Below, piece by piece: positions 23,842 to 31,850 of a stretch of DNA of 50,679 nt. How positions within the stretch are numbered: the stretch's first letter is position 1; each line of letters starts with the position of its first letter. The translations under genes and the position numbers were made by a program. The stretch comes from an archaeon (GTDB taxonomy: Archaea > Thermoproteota > Nitrososphaeria > Nitrososphaerales > Gagatemarchaeaceae), in assembly GCA_021791695.1 (NCBI GenBank), contig JAJYWC010000012.1, forward strand, positions 1 through 50,679, in the 5' to 3' direction. The notes beneath the pieces are model-generated. The model searched no databases and was not told the DNA's origin. It saw only the letters and a program-made list of their open reading frames with translations.

Positions 23842-25544
23842 CGGACGGCGAAGGCCCAGCAGATAACCAGAACGCGGCAGCTTGCAGGGCCGCGATGCTC
23901 GGAAGGTTCTCGGACCGCGTGGACGAGATTCATCACCTGAATGGAAACGAGGTGCACGTGCTTCTCAAAAGAAAGGAGGACATTCCAGACCTCTGCCTTT
24001 ATGCCCGCGACGAGCTCAAGTCAAAGCTGTCCACGATGTTCTGTAGCGACGATCGCGGACCCTGCGGTGCCTTCACCCTCAGGTACGTCTTCGCCAGGGC
24101 GGGCGGGCAGGACTTCTTCATAGTTCTGACGGCGAGAATAAGAGCGGATCAAGGCTTGCCCGGTTTCCCGCTAGACCGGTCCCTCTCATTTCCGAGCATT
24201 GCTTTCCAGTTTCCATCCGCAGCACTTTATGAGAGGGAAATCAGGGATATGTTCGGACTCTTCCCCGACGGTAGTCCAGACAAACGTCCTTTGGTGCTCC
24301 ACGAGCGCTGGCCAGAAGGCATCTATCCGCTGAGGAAGGAGTTCGATGTCACGACAAAGGTCGACCGGACAGGAGGTCGTGAGTACAAGTTCACGAAAGT
24401 GGAAGGCGAAGGGGTGTGCGAGATTCCGGTGGGCCCGGTGCATGCAGGGATAATCGAGCCGGGGCACTTCAGGTTCAGTGTACTCGGCGAGAGCATCATC
24501 AACCTCGAGACGCGCCTCTTCTACGTCCACAGGGGGGTCGAAAAGCTGGGTGAGAAGATGAACCTGGACCAGGTTCTGTTGCTGAGTGAGAGGATAGCCG
24601 GCGATGAGGCGGTAGCAAACTCGACGGCATACTGTCAGGCTCTCGAAAGGGCAGCAGGCGTGACCGCGCCGGAGCGAGCGCTTCAAACAAGGGTCGTTTG
24701 TGCCGAGATGGAACGCATCTACAATCACCTCGGAACCCTTGCTGGGATGTCTACCGATGTGGGTTTCGCCTACGGCTCGGCTCGACTGAATATATTGAAG
24801 GAAAGGATGATGCAGTTGAATGAACAGGTGACGGGTAGCAGGTTGCTCTTCGGGACCAATAGAGTTGGCGGGGTGGGCGTAGAGCTCGACGCGGACAAAG
24901 TGCGGAAAGTTCGAAGCACGCTAAAGCGCTCACTCCACGATTTTGAACTCGTGATATCCATGCTGAGGAACAACTCGTCGGTGATGGACCGTCTATTGAA
25001 CACCGGAACAATAGCGAGGAGGGTGGCCGTGGAACTGGGTCTGACTGGTGTAGCTGCCAGATGTGCGGGGGTGGATGAGGACACTAGACGTGACCATCCC
25101 TACGCCGCTTACAGCTCACTCCGTCCGGATAAGCACCACGACAGTCCCATGCATCTAACCGAACACGAAGTGGAGATGCAGATGAGGCGAGGGGACGCGC
25201 TGGCGCGCTTCGAGGTCAGAGTAGAAGAGGTGGTGGACTCCGCTGCGATGATCGACCAGGCCATCGAGAATATGCCCCAGAGCGGGGACCTGGTCGTGAG
25301 CGATTTGAGGGAGCGGCTGGAGCCTCACAGCCATGCCCTTGGCTACGCTGAATCACACCGGGGTCAGACGCTACACTGGGTCACGATAGGTGACCACCCC
25401 GACTCACTCTCAAGATACAAGGTCAGGACAGCGTCGTTCGTGAACTGGCCCGCTATAGAGCAGGCAGTAATCAAAGATATAGTCCCAGACTTCCCACTCA
25501 TCAACAAGAGCCTGGACCTTTCGTACGCCGGGAATGATCTCTGA
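23838..25544 (+). CDS. Hydrogenase-like large subunit (fused NuoC-NuoD type) lacking all [NiFe] ligands
   Basis: The 568-residue protein fuses a NuoC-like domain (about 20-170, with the REIRDMFGLFPDG motif) to a NuoD/HyfG-like domain (about 190-568). In group 4 hydrogenases the L1 motif has two Cys (RxCGxC). Here residues 251-264 read ERIAGDEAVANSTA, with Ala254 and Glu257 in those places. The C-terminal DPCxxC is replaced by SLDLSYAGNDL at the very end. The active-site metal cannot be bound, so the complex is best called Ehr-like. The start overlaps the preceding frame, and its last base is the first base of the next ATG. Confidence 0.9.
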   Translation: MTDGEGPADNQNAAACRAAMLGRFSDRVDEIHHLNGNEVHVLLKRKEDIPDLCLYARDELKSKLSTMFCSDDRGPCGAFTLRYVFARAGGQDFFIVLTARIRADQGLPGFPLDRSLSFPSIAFQFPSAALYEREIRDMFGLFPDGSPDKRPLVLHERWPEGIYPLRKEFDVTTKVDRTGGREYKFTKVEGEGVCEIPVGPVHAGIIEPGHFRFSVLGESIINLETRLFYVHRGVEKLGEKMNLDQVLLLSERIAGDEAVANSTAYCQALERAAGVTAPERALQTRVVCAEMERIYNHLGTLAGMSTDVGFAYGSARLNILKERMMQLNEQVTGSRLLFGTNRVGGVGVELDADKVRKVRSTLKRSLHDFELVISMLRNNSSVMDRLLNTGTIARRVAVELGLTGVAARCAGVDEDTRRDHPYAAYSSLRPDKHHDSPMHLTEHEVEMQMRRGDALARFEVRVEEVVDSAAMIDQAIENMPQSGDLVVSDLRERLEPHSHALGYAESHRGQTLHWVTIGDHPDSLSRYKVRTASFVNWPAIEQAVIKDIVPDFPLINKSLDLSYAGNDL

Positions 25545-26416
25545 TGACAAGGACAGGCAAAGCGAAGTCAGAGAAGGCTACTGTGATAAGTGGTGCGTCG
25601 ATAGAAAGATCGCCGAGAAGCATCATGGGTAGCCGAGTTGAGACAGACAGAAACCTCCTAGACCACATCCGTTCCTCGCAAGGGTATCGGGGCAACGTCC
25701 GACTCCTTGAAGAGGAATCTGATTTGGCATCCCTCGGCTTGGAAAGGTACAAGCGGGCGGTTGAGATGTGCGCACCGAAAGCAATCGCAACAATAGATGC
25801 AGCGCGTCTCGGGGTCTCGCTTGACAAGGGAAAATGCATCTTGTGCGGAAGGTGTCAAGAGGTGGCGCCAGACCTCTTCAAGATTGAAAATGGATTCGTA
25901 CCGCCAACACGGGAAAAACGAGATTTGGTAGAATCGCTTGGCGGTCGGACGGCATCGGAGGGAGTGAAGAAATCCTACGAAGAAACGGGGAAAGAACTGA
26001 AAGAGAAGATAAGCAAAATGTTTGGAAGGTCCCTCGCTGTAAGGGAAGTAGATGCGGGATCCTGTAATGGATGCGAGATAGAGATCACAGCCTTGAACAA
26101 TCCCATATACGACATCGAGCGCTTTGGCATCCACTTCGTGGCGTCTCCCCGACACGCCGACGTGCTTCTGGTCACTGGAGTTGGGTCGAGAAACATGGAG
26201 GTGGCTCTGAGAAGGACGTATGAAGCGACACCGAACCCAAAGGTGGTGGTAGCGGTGGGCGCGTGCGCGTGTAGCGGAGGGATATTCGGCGAGACCTATG
26301 CCACAAATGCAGGCGTGGACAACGTGGTACCTGTGGACGTTTACGTACCGGGATGCCCTCCGAGACCGGAGGCGATACTGCAGGGACTTCTATCTGCGGT
26401 GGACAGAATAAAGTGA
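25544..26416 (+). CDS. Ferredoxin domain fused to NuoB/HyfI-like small subunit
   Basis: The 290-residue protein joins two parts that are usually separate. Residues about 68-112 form a ferredoxin-like site with Cys98, Cys101 and Cys104 plus Cys76 (CAPKAI) as probable fourth ligand, giving one [4Fe-4S]. Residues 160-290 are a NuoB/hydrogenase small subunit with Cys174, Cys177 (SCNGCEIE), Cys241 or Cys243 (GACACSGG) and Cys271 (PGCPPRPEA), the proximal N2-type cluster. It would carry electrons from ferredoxin to the large subunit. A basic N-terminal 30 residues has no match. It is the last gene of the operon. Confidence 0.88.
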   Translation: MTRTGKAKSEKATVISGASIERSPRSIMGSRVETDRNLLDHIRSSQGYRGNVRLLEEESDLASLGLERYKRAVEMCAPKAIATIDAARLGVSLDKGKCILCGRCQEVAPDLFKIENGFVPPTREKRDLVESLGGRTASEGVKKSYEETGKELKEKISKMFGRSLAVREVDAGSCNGCEIEITALNNPIYDIERFGIHFVASPRHADVLLVTGVGSRNMEVALRRTYEATPNPKVVVAVGACACSGGIFGETYATNAGVDNVVPVDVYVPGCPPRPEAILQGLLSAVDRIK

Positions 26417-26599
26417 TACATCGGCCAAGTTGGCCTCTTACTAAGCTCAGGATTGAGTTGAGTCAACCAGACCACTGTTGGACTCGAAGAATTAGGTGCG
26501 CTCTGGAAGAGGACAGCGAAGGGGGGACCTCTGTCGTTTACACCACAGAACCCACGAGGATCTGATTATTGCGCGGTGCTCGCAGTAGGCTCCACCTTC

Positions 26600-26935
26600 T
26601 CAGACGCGTGTTTCAAATCCGTCAAGCACTAGTTGTGCCTCTTTGAGCACCGACGCGATGCTCGCAGGCTCCTTCTTCTTCAACACGTAAGAGGCGCTCA
26701 ACAACAACACACCGGGGATATCGGCAATCGGGCCCAGCGGATCCGGTGAAAGCAGCACCAGTAGCCCTGCTTTCTTCAATGCCACCGCAATTGAGTTTGG
26801 TTTCGCGACCTGCTTTAGCGTCCCCTTCGTTTCAGCGCCGGTGAGGCTCCTGGCTACCTGCAATTTGTCTTGGTAGGTTCTCGCGAGAGAATCCGCTCCG
26901 GCTTTCACCAATTCAGTGTTACATTTCAACGCCAC
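26600..26935 (-). CDS. Conserved-looking hypothetical protein, 111 aa
   Basis: From GTG 26935 this encodes a largely helical protein with one short hydrophobic segment (IADIPGVLLLSASYVL, about residues 70-85) preceded by LLSPDPLGP. It could be membrane-associated. I do not recognise the family with certainty. Codon use is coding-like. Neighbouring sequence on both sides (26417-26599 and 26936 onward) holds no other intact gene. Confidence 0.6.
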   Translation of the reverse strand: MALKCNTELVKAGADSLARTYQDKLQVARSLTGAETKGTLKQVAKPNSIAVALKKAGLLVLLSPDPLGPIADIPGVLLLSASYVLKKKEPASIASVLKEAQLVLDGFETRV

Positions 26936-27451
26936 TCGATCGGACTCCGACAGTTAATCAAGGGTGTCAAAACTTCTTGTCACCGCACTCAGCTACGGGC
27001 AGCTTTTCCTTTCAAAATCGAGTCAGACGTGATGGGACTGGAGACCCTCGCCACGGCAAAGAAAGTGTTCTCTTCTGATGGTTCAGAGACCCTTCCCACT
27101 CGGCTCCCGCGATCTTTCTCCTTCGGCCATCACCATCGGAACGCTGGCACCTCTATCAACGGGGTCCCTATCTCGACCCTCATCCCGGCGTCTCCAGCGC
27201 CGACCATCAAAACATCACGAATGATAGTCTGATATGTCATATTGCCGGCCTCCTTTCGTAGACGACCACATGCTCAATCCATGGCTCACTTACGGCGTAG
27301 ATACGGAAAGAAGAAAAAAGAACATATCTCCGGGCACAGCCAAGAAATTCCAGGGACGCAAGTTTATCTCAAGAATCTCGTAAGGAAACCGATGCGTATC
27401 ACCCACTTGCCTAGAAATTCCACTTATGTCAGAACGTCGCGCTGAGTTATC
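26936..27451. other. Decayed interval between the hypothetical gene and tfb
   Basis: No intact gene is supported here. The main recognisable content is a remnant of an sdhA-like gene (listed separately). A basic 40-50 residue frame near 27280-27445 on the plus strand is too weak to call. Confidence 0.45.
27110..27240 (-). pseudogene. Degraded fragment of an sdhA-like flavoprotein gene
   Basis: Reading the minus strand from ATG 27240 gives TYQTIIRDVLMVGAGDAGM, which closely matches residues 18-35 of the SdhA at 176-1933 (TYETMVCDVLIVGAGGAGM). After a deletion and frame change, a second piece reads VPMVMAEGERS, matching the covalent-FAD region HTVMAEGGIA. The rest of the roughly 580-codon gene is missing. 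It is therefore the N-terminal relic of a second succinate dehydrogenase/fumarate reductase-type flavoprotein gene. The divergence suggests an old duplicate or paralogue rather than a recent copy. Confidence 0.7.
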
Positions 27452-28384
27452 TCACATTAGCTTCTGTTGAACCCTGAAACCTTCGAGCAGCTCCCGACAC
27501 CTGTTCCTAACAGTAACCTCAGTCACGTCGGCGATCTCAGCTATCTCCCTCTGAGGGACGTGCAACCCAAGCATTATGGTTGACATATAGACGTACGAAG
27601 CCGCCAGCCCCGCGGGCCCCCTCCCGCTGGATATCCCGTCATTCATTCGCCTGCAGAGCTCGAGAGCGAGCGGCTCTACTTTCGAGTCAAGGCTCCCCAT
27701 GTTCACAATCTTTGAGATGTAATTCTCGATGTGGGGCGGGGGCAGATACTCTTTCTCCACGTCCCAGACTACGAGCCTGAAGTACTTCGCCAGGCTGCGA
27801 CTATCCATCCCAGCAGCGTTGGCAACCTCTTTGAGCGTCCTGCTTACGCCGCACTTTCTGCAGGCGATGTAAACTGTCGCGGTTGCCATCCCCGTTATCG
27901 ATTTGTTCTTGGCGAGTCTCTTCTTTGCTGAGGTGCGGTAGACATGGGCTGCAGTTTCGGCAACGCTCTGAGGAAGATTCATGCGATTACACAGCTCGTT
28001 AATCTTCCCTAAGACGATAGAGAGAGCCCTTTCACGACTATCCGCCGTCCGGACCCTGCTTTGCCATCTTCTCATCCTTTGTACCGTCGCGAGCATAGTT
28101 GGATCTAGGTGCTTGCCGTGAGAGTCGAACGCGTCATTGCCGATATCGGTGGAGAGCCCCAGGTCGTGCATCGTCAAGGTTATCGGGGCACCTGCCCTAG
28201 CTCTGTTCATCTTCTCGTCCAATTCGAAGGCCTTCCATTCAGGGCCAGCGTCAACAGCTAAGGAAGTTACGTAACCACACCACGGACAAATCAACTCCCC
28301 CCTCTCGGAGTCCGCGACAAGGTGCCCTCCACATGTGTGGCACTCCAATCTGAAGTTATCTTCATCTGGGGTCATCTCAGTCAA
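27452..28384 (-). CDS. tfb: Transcription initiation factor B (TFB)
   Basis: This is the archaeal TFIIB homologue, which bridges TBP-bound promoters and RNA polymerase. The N-terminal zinc ribbon has Cys15 and Cys18 (CHTCGG) and Cys34 and Cys37 (CPWCG). A B-finger/linker region follows, then two cyclin-like repeats (about 105-200 and 205-300), including the recognition-helix segment QREIAEIADVTEVTVRNRCREL. At 310 aa it is full length. The start is TTG 28384 or ATG 28375. Its place in a gene-poor region suggests it may be one of several paralogues. Confidence 0.95.
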   Translation of the reverse strand: MTEMTPDEDNFRLECHTCGGHLVADSERGELICPWCGYVTSLAVDAGPEWKAFELDEKMNRARAGAPITLTMHDLGLSTDIGNDAFDSHGKHLDPTMLATVQRMRRWQSRVRTADSRERALSIVLGKINELCNRMNLPQSVAETAAHVYRTSAKKRLAKNKSITGMATATVYIACRKCGVSRTLKEVANAAGMDSRSLAKYFRLVVWDVEKEYLPPPHIENYISKIVNMGSLDSKVEPLALELCRRMNDGISSGRGPAGLAASYVYMSTIMLGLHVPQREIAEIADVTEVTVRNRCRELLEGFRVQQKLM

Positions 28385-28685
28385 ACTCTCGCATTCCTCT
28401 CTTTCAGATTCTTCTTTTCACAGGTGCCGTATCTCTGAAGATCGGGATTACGTGCATCCTCAGTGTGCTTCGAGTTTCATCGCGAGGAGGAACTCCAGCT
28501 GCTTCCTTCTCTGTATACACTGCACAATCCGCTGCCCAGGACGAGAACAAAGACCGGCCAGCGCGCTAAGGCCATAGGGGCTCTTATACGCGTTAGGTTC
28601 TCAAACACTGAAATTCCAAGATATCCGGATTTAGAGACCGAATCAATAAAGTCAAGGCATCTCGGACTTCGCAGCCAGACCTATA
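28385..28685. other. Intergenic region between tfb and the zinc-finger gene
   Basis: This region probably contains promoters for both divergent genes. An AT-rich AATCAATAAAG lies about 35-45 nt before the plus-strand start at 28686. I see no coding sequence. Confidence 0.4.
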
Positions 28686-28916
28686 ATGACTCGAGGACTC
28701 GAGGGACATGACTTTCACGACTACGTTGAGAATAGACAGAAGAAGATTCTCTGTGCGAACTGTGGGGCAGTCGTGAAGACGCGGTACTACCAGAATTTCT
28801 TGACAACAGGCTCGCTACCGCGAACGTCAGACAGGATTCCTGTGTTCTGTTCCAGGGGTTGCACACTCGAATTTTATAGCGCGTCGCATGCCACGAGCCG
28901 GCGCGATTTCCAATGA
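28686..28916 (+). CDS. Small zinc-finger-like protein, 76 aa
   Basis: The protein has two Cys knuckles, CANC at about residues 23-26 and CSRGC at about 55-59. Together they could form one treble-clef or ribbon zinc site. Hydrophilic flanks with several His and Arg suggest nucleic-acid or protein binding. It starts at ATG 28686, divergent from tfb. No named family is recognised; the spacing recalls TRASH/MYM-like metal-binding fingers. Confidence 0.6.
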   Translation: MTRGLEGHDFHDYVENRQKKILCANCGAVVKTRYYQNFLTTGSLPRTSDRIPVFCSRGCTLEFYSASHATSRRDFQ

Positions 28917-29096
28917 CGCTCTGGACTCTCTTCCCTATGTTTTTATGAAGCCAGCCACTTTTCTCTTCGTTCTACAAGGTAGAAGCCGTCTACGTTCCAG
29001 CTGCCCTCCTGCGCACAGCGAAGGTCAAAGCTATATCACTCGAGATTCAATTCAGTCGGCTGAACATTGATCCATCGTGTTTCAGGTCAATGAAAC

Positions 29097-29447
29097 TTAC
29101 CCCAGGGACCGGCCACAACTTGGACACCACGTGGTTCCTGGTGAAGCGTCGCGCCCGCAGAATTTGCAGTTTCGTCCCCTTCTTCCCTGCACCCAAGAAA
29201 TTGATGTGGGCGGGACCGGTGAAGTCGGACGGGTTGTCTCTTCCCTCACCACGACGTAATCAGACATCCCCGTCACCATCCTCATAGGCACTTGATTTTC
29301 GGCGCCACCCTCCTTTTCTACGATCAGTAGAATCGTGCCATCGAGATTGAAAGCGAGATCTTTGACCTTCCCCGCCGTCCTCCCGGACGAATAGACTACG
29401 GGTTTACCCTCGACATCCTGCTTCCGGAAAGACTTGTGGGACACCAA
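29097..29447 (-). CDS. PRC-barrel domain protein with C-terminal zinc ribbon
   Basis: The N-terminal 70 residues resemble a PRC-barrel (GKPVVYSSGRTAGKVKDLAF, then NQVPMRMVTGMSDYVVV), a fold used for RNA or protein binding. After a proline-rich linker comes a double-knuckle zinc ribbon (CKFCG and CPSCG, residues about 93-112). Archaeal proteins with this pairing are common, but their role is not well defined. The start is TTG 29447 or GTG 29444. An inverted repeat overlaps the start, and a TATA-like box lies near 29490. Confidence 0.75.
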   Translation of the reverse strand: MVSHKSFRKQDVEGKPVVYSSGRTAGKVKDLAFNLDGTILLIVEKEGGAENQVPMRMVTGMSDYVVVREETTRPTSPVPPTSISWVQGRRGRNCKFCGRDASPGTTWCPSCGRSLG

Positions 29448-29470
29448 ATCTGCAATTTGAGCCAGATTTG
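29445..29470 (-). promoter_or_regulatory. Inverted repeat over the PRC-barrel gene start
   Basis: CAAATCTG (29445-29452) and CAGATTTG (29463-29470) form a perfect 8-bp dyad with a 10-nt spacer. On the minus-strand transcript it would form a hairpin covering the TTG start at 29445-29447. A TATA-like TTATAAAA lies at about 29490-29497 upstream. It may be an operator or an RNA hairpin limiting translation. Confidence 0.4.
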
Positions 29471-30153
29471 CATGTTTATACGACTTTGGTTATAAAAAAC
29501 GTGGATTCTGATTTGTCTGGTTTTTAGTAACTAAACGATGAACACGAGGAAGAGACAGCGCTGTACTTGACGCTGGGACGCTGCGCTGAGATTTGCGACG
29601 AATTCTTGGCGCTCTGGACCGGAGTGGATTCCGGGTAAAGGCAATTGCTCGATGACAGGCACATCAGGAAAAGGAAAATGAAGACCTAAACGAAGACAGT
29701 CGAGATCCTCGATCAGAAGAGTGATTCGAATGTAGCGCCACGCAAAGTCAGGATTATGATAAGAAATACGATATCGGCCCTTCATAATCACAAGGCAAAC
29801 ATAAGCCTCAGGGCAGCTGATGTGATAAGCACACTCGGTGAGGCGGAGCAAGACCCCAATCTTCCCTCTTTCTCGAGGGTCGCACTGCAGCCTGCAGTCT
29901 CCAAACTGGAATCAATCCACGACTGAATCTGCAGGCCCGGTAGAATGCATTACTTTCGGCCTTTCCCACTGTGCCGCAAACTTCGACGCCTTTCCAACCT
30001 TCGTGAAGGTTAATTTCCGCAACCAAATCATATTCCTTTTGGTGCGACGTCTCGGCCGCGCCATAATAACATCCCATCGTAATTCCCGGATATCCGGAAT
30101 TTGTATTTTTTGCAAGGAAGCGCGTATAAAGACCGCAATGAACGTCCTAACTT
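29471..30153. other. Gene-poor interval of about 700 nt
   Basis: Open frames on both strands (for example 29531-29851 minus and 29838-30161 plus) have no recognisable domain, mixed composition and no good start context. A TATA-like CGTATAAAG at about 30122-30130 probably serves the plus-strand frame starting at 30154. Confidence 0.4.
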
Positions 30154-30453
30154 GTGGCTGACACCAAGTCGAAAGGCACAGCGTCGCGTTTTACTGGCAA
30201 ACTCCTCGTGACGCGGGCGGGGCGCTTTGCTGAAAGGAGTCATCCCTTCTGCGCAGAAGATGCTGAAGATGCAAATGGAGCAGTCATAAGTTTCGGGTCG
30301 CATCTTCGAGGACGAACTCAACAGCACCTAAAAAAAGTCAGGGGAGACATACATCAAACGAATAAGCCCTACCTGCTGACCGTTCTTCGGTGCCACGACG
30401 CAGTACTTGATCTCAGTAGTTTGAGTGTCACATCCGGTGCCCAGGTGCCATGA
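30154..30453 (+). CDS. Uncertain hypothetical protein, 99 aa
   Basis: GTG 30154 lies 24-32 nt after a TATA-like box, and the frame's stop overlaps the start of the next gene (ATGA at 30450-30453). Both support a real gene. The product is basic and hydrophilic with no recognised motif, and its composition is atypical, so it may be a decayed gene or a spurious frame. Confidence 0.35.
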   Translation: MADTKSKGTASRFTGKLLVTRAGRFAERSHPFCAEDAEDANGAVISFGSHLRGRTQQHLKKVRGDIHQTNKPYLLTVLRCHDAVLDLSSLSVTSGAQVP

Positions 30454-30659
30454 AAGAAGAAGAAGTGGTTGAGGTGATAAATCGCTCGTTCACAACAACC
30501 TGGTTCAGGGCTGTCGACCTCATCCCGCATCTAGAGTCAGCGCAGTATGAAGAGTCATACTTTGACATGATTGGTATCCTCGCAAAACTGGCCGGGGAAG
30601 ACAGGCTCGACGCCGACACTGGCCATTACTGGTTTCGATTGAAGAAAGAAGCCCGGTAG
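30450..30659 (+). CDS. Small winged-helix-like protein, 69 aa
   Basis: The short protein is helical with an aromatic core. The segment TTTWFRAVDLIPHLESAQYEE followed by MIGILAKLAGEDRLDADTGHYWF looks like a minimal winged helix ending in a beta wing. A DNA-binding role is possible but unproven. It starts at ATG 30450, overlapping the preceding frame. It is convergent with the winged-helix/zinc regulator at 30742. Confidence 0.6.
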   Translation: MKEEEVVEVINRSFTTTWFRAVDLIPHLESAQYEESYFDMIGILAKLAGEDRLDADTGHYWFRLKKEAR

Positions 30660-30741
30660 ACTCGCCTTTCCAACTTATCTGCGCCATTCATTCGTGTCTC
30701 CTCGCAAAGCTTTTGCGCTTTGTCGCCCGTATTGGTGGTGT

Positions 30742-31425
30742 TTACTTCGAGTAGCCCCTCTCGACCAAGAAAACTCTGAATTCATCGGATTCCGTAATGA
30801 ATTTGTCGATGGCCCGGAGGACAATCGCGTAGATGAACTCCATTGCTTCATGGCTTCTTCCGCACTTGGAGCATATATTGTCCGGGCTAGCCTGCGGAAG
30901 AAATGCTTTCAGTTCCTTCTTCGCTTTGAACTCATCAAACGACTTCGACAGCATACCGACAAGGCTCGGTCTGAGAGCCTCTACCACGTGGTCTGTTATC
31001 CCGGCGAACGTCATGGCGCTCAGGAAGTCGTTGTCAACACCGTACTTTCCCCAGGTACTCTTGTCACAGACATACCGCTTCTTCCGGTCCTTCGATTTCC
31101 CCTTTTCCCTCGGGTGGATGAAGACGAATCCGAGCCTTCGGAGCTCCTTAAGGGTAGAATATACGACGCTCGCGGGTAGGTCGAGTGTTTTCGAAAGTTC
31201 CTCGGCGGTTACTCCTCGCGCGCCCGCCCTCCTCGCATACTCGAGGATGTTCCAGGTACTCTCCTTTGAGAGGACATCGGCCTCGAGATAGGATTGCACG
31301 GGAAAGTGCGTCAGATATGTCCTTGCCCGGAACAGGTCACTCAATGCGCTCACGACATTCCACAAAATCTGGAATTTGAACTTTTCGGAACGGATTGCGT
31401 ATAAGGTCCCGCCCATCACAAACAA
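30742..31425 (-). CDS. Winged-helix regulator with a C-terminal CxxC
   Basis: A TrmB/MarR-like winged helix occupies about residues 50-120: STWNILEYARRAGARGVTAEEL, then SVVYSTLKELRRLGFVFI. A helical C-terminal half contains CSKCGRSHEAM, possibly half of a metal site completed by dimerisation. The longest reading starts at TTG 31425. A TATA-like TTATAC lies inside this reading, so translation may begin about 20-25 codons later. It is probably a transcription factor; targets are unknown. Confidence 0.75.
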   Translation of the reverse strand: MFVMGGTLYAIRSEKFKFQILWNVVSALSDLFRARTYLTHFPVQSYLEADVLSKESTWNILEYARRAGARGVTAEELSKTLDLPASVVYSTLKELRRLGFVFIHPREKGKSKDRKKRYVCDKSTWGKYGVDNDFLSAMTFAGITDHVVEALRPSLVGMLSKSFDEFKAKKELKAFLPQASPDNICSKCGRSHEAMEFIYAIVLRAIDKFITESDEFRVFLVERGYSK

Positions 31426-31438
31426 CGGGTGATACGCA

Positions 31439-31561
31439 GTGCCACAGACAACTCAGTCCGGCGTCACCGCGCCGGCAGCAGGAGAGAAAAAGAAGAGACA
31501 AAAGAGGAGTGAAGCAGGAGGACCAGCGTCGCAGGAGCAGCAACAACAGAAGGTGGACTAG
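31439..31561 (+). CDS. Possible 40-residue basic disordered protein
   Basis: GTG 31439 opens a frame with a Lys/Arg run (EKKKRQKR) and a Gln-rich tail. A TATA-like GCGTATAAGG (31397-31406) lies about 33-42 nt upstream on this strand. The low-complexity composition is typical of small archaeal nucleic-acid-associated tails, but length and simplicity limit confidence. It is divergent from the winged-helix regulator. Confidence 0.3.
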   Translation: MPQTTQSGVTAPAAGEKKKRQKRSEAGGPASQEQQQQKVD

Positions 31562-31631
31562 CTGACTCTTCTGCTATTTTTGGCGAGCTCCCAATCATCC
31601 CCCGGAGTTCTCCCTTCCGGTCACGGCGTAA

Positions 31632-31763
31632 ATGACTTGCGCGTCGGTGGAGCCAGTCCAAAAGATGTTGCTTGAGATAAGTGAAGACGAGAATGAGGAC
31701 GACGACCTCGATGACGAATGGGACGACGGACCATTGCTCGAATGCGAGGAAGAGGAACTTTAG
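31632..31763 (+). CDS. Possible 43-residue acidic protein
   Basis: ATG 31632 opens a frame that is extremely acidic in its second half (DENEDDDLDDEWDD and ECEEEE). The opposite strand encodes a hydrophobic-looking frame of about 100 residues over the same DNA; Asp/Glu codons read as Val/Leu/Phe in antisense, so only one can be real. I cannot decide from sequence alone. Confidence 0.25.
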   Translation: MTCASVEPVQKMLLEISEDENEDDDLDDEWDDGPLLECEEEEL

Positions 31764-31850
31764 CAAGAGCGTGTACGCCCTTGAACCAAGGTTTTGCCTG
31801 TTTGGACAAAAATCGGATCCAGCTGCCCTATCTAGAGTGGATCGAGATTC

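Noticed and set aside
18245-26416. Formate hydrogenlyase or active group 4 hydrogenase
   Set aside because: The large subunit lacks the Ni/Fe ligands and no formate dehydrogenase or maturation genes are nearby.
27242-27445. Basic plus-strand frame with a KKKK run
   Set aside because: No motif, weak start context, and location in decayed sequence.
31464-31766. Minus-strand hydrophobic frame of about 100 residues
   Set aside because: Much of its hydrophobicity mirrors the acidic plus-strand codons; there is no promoter, and I could not prefer it. It remains possible.
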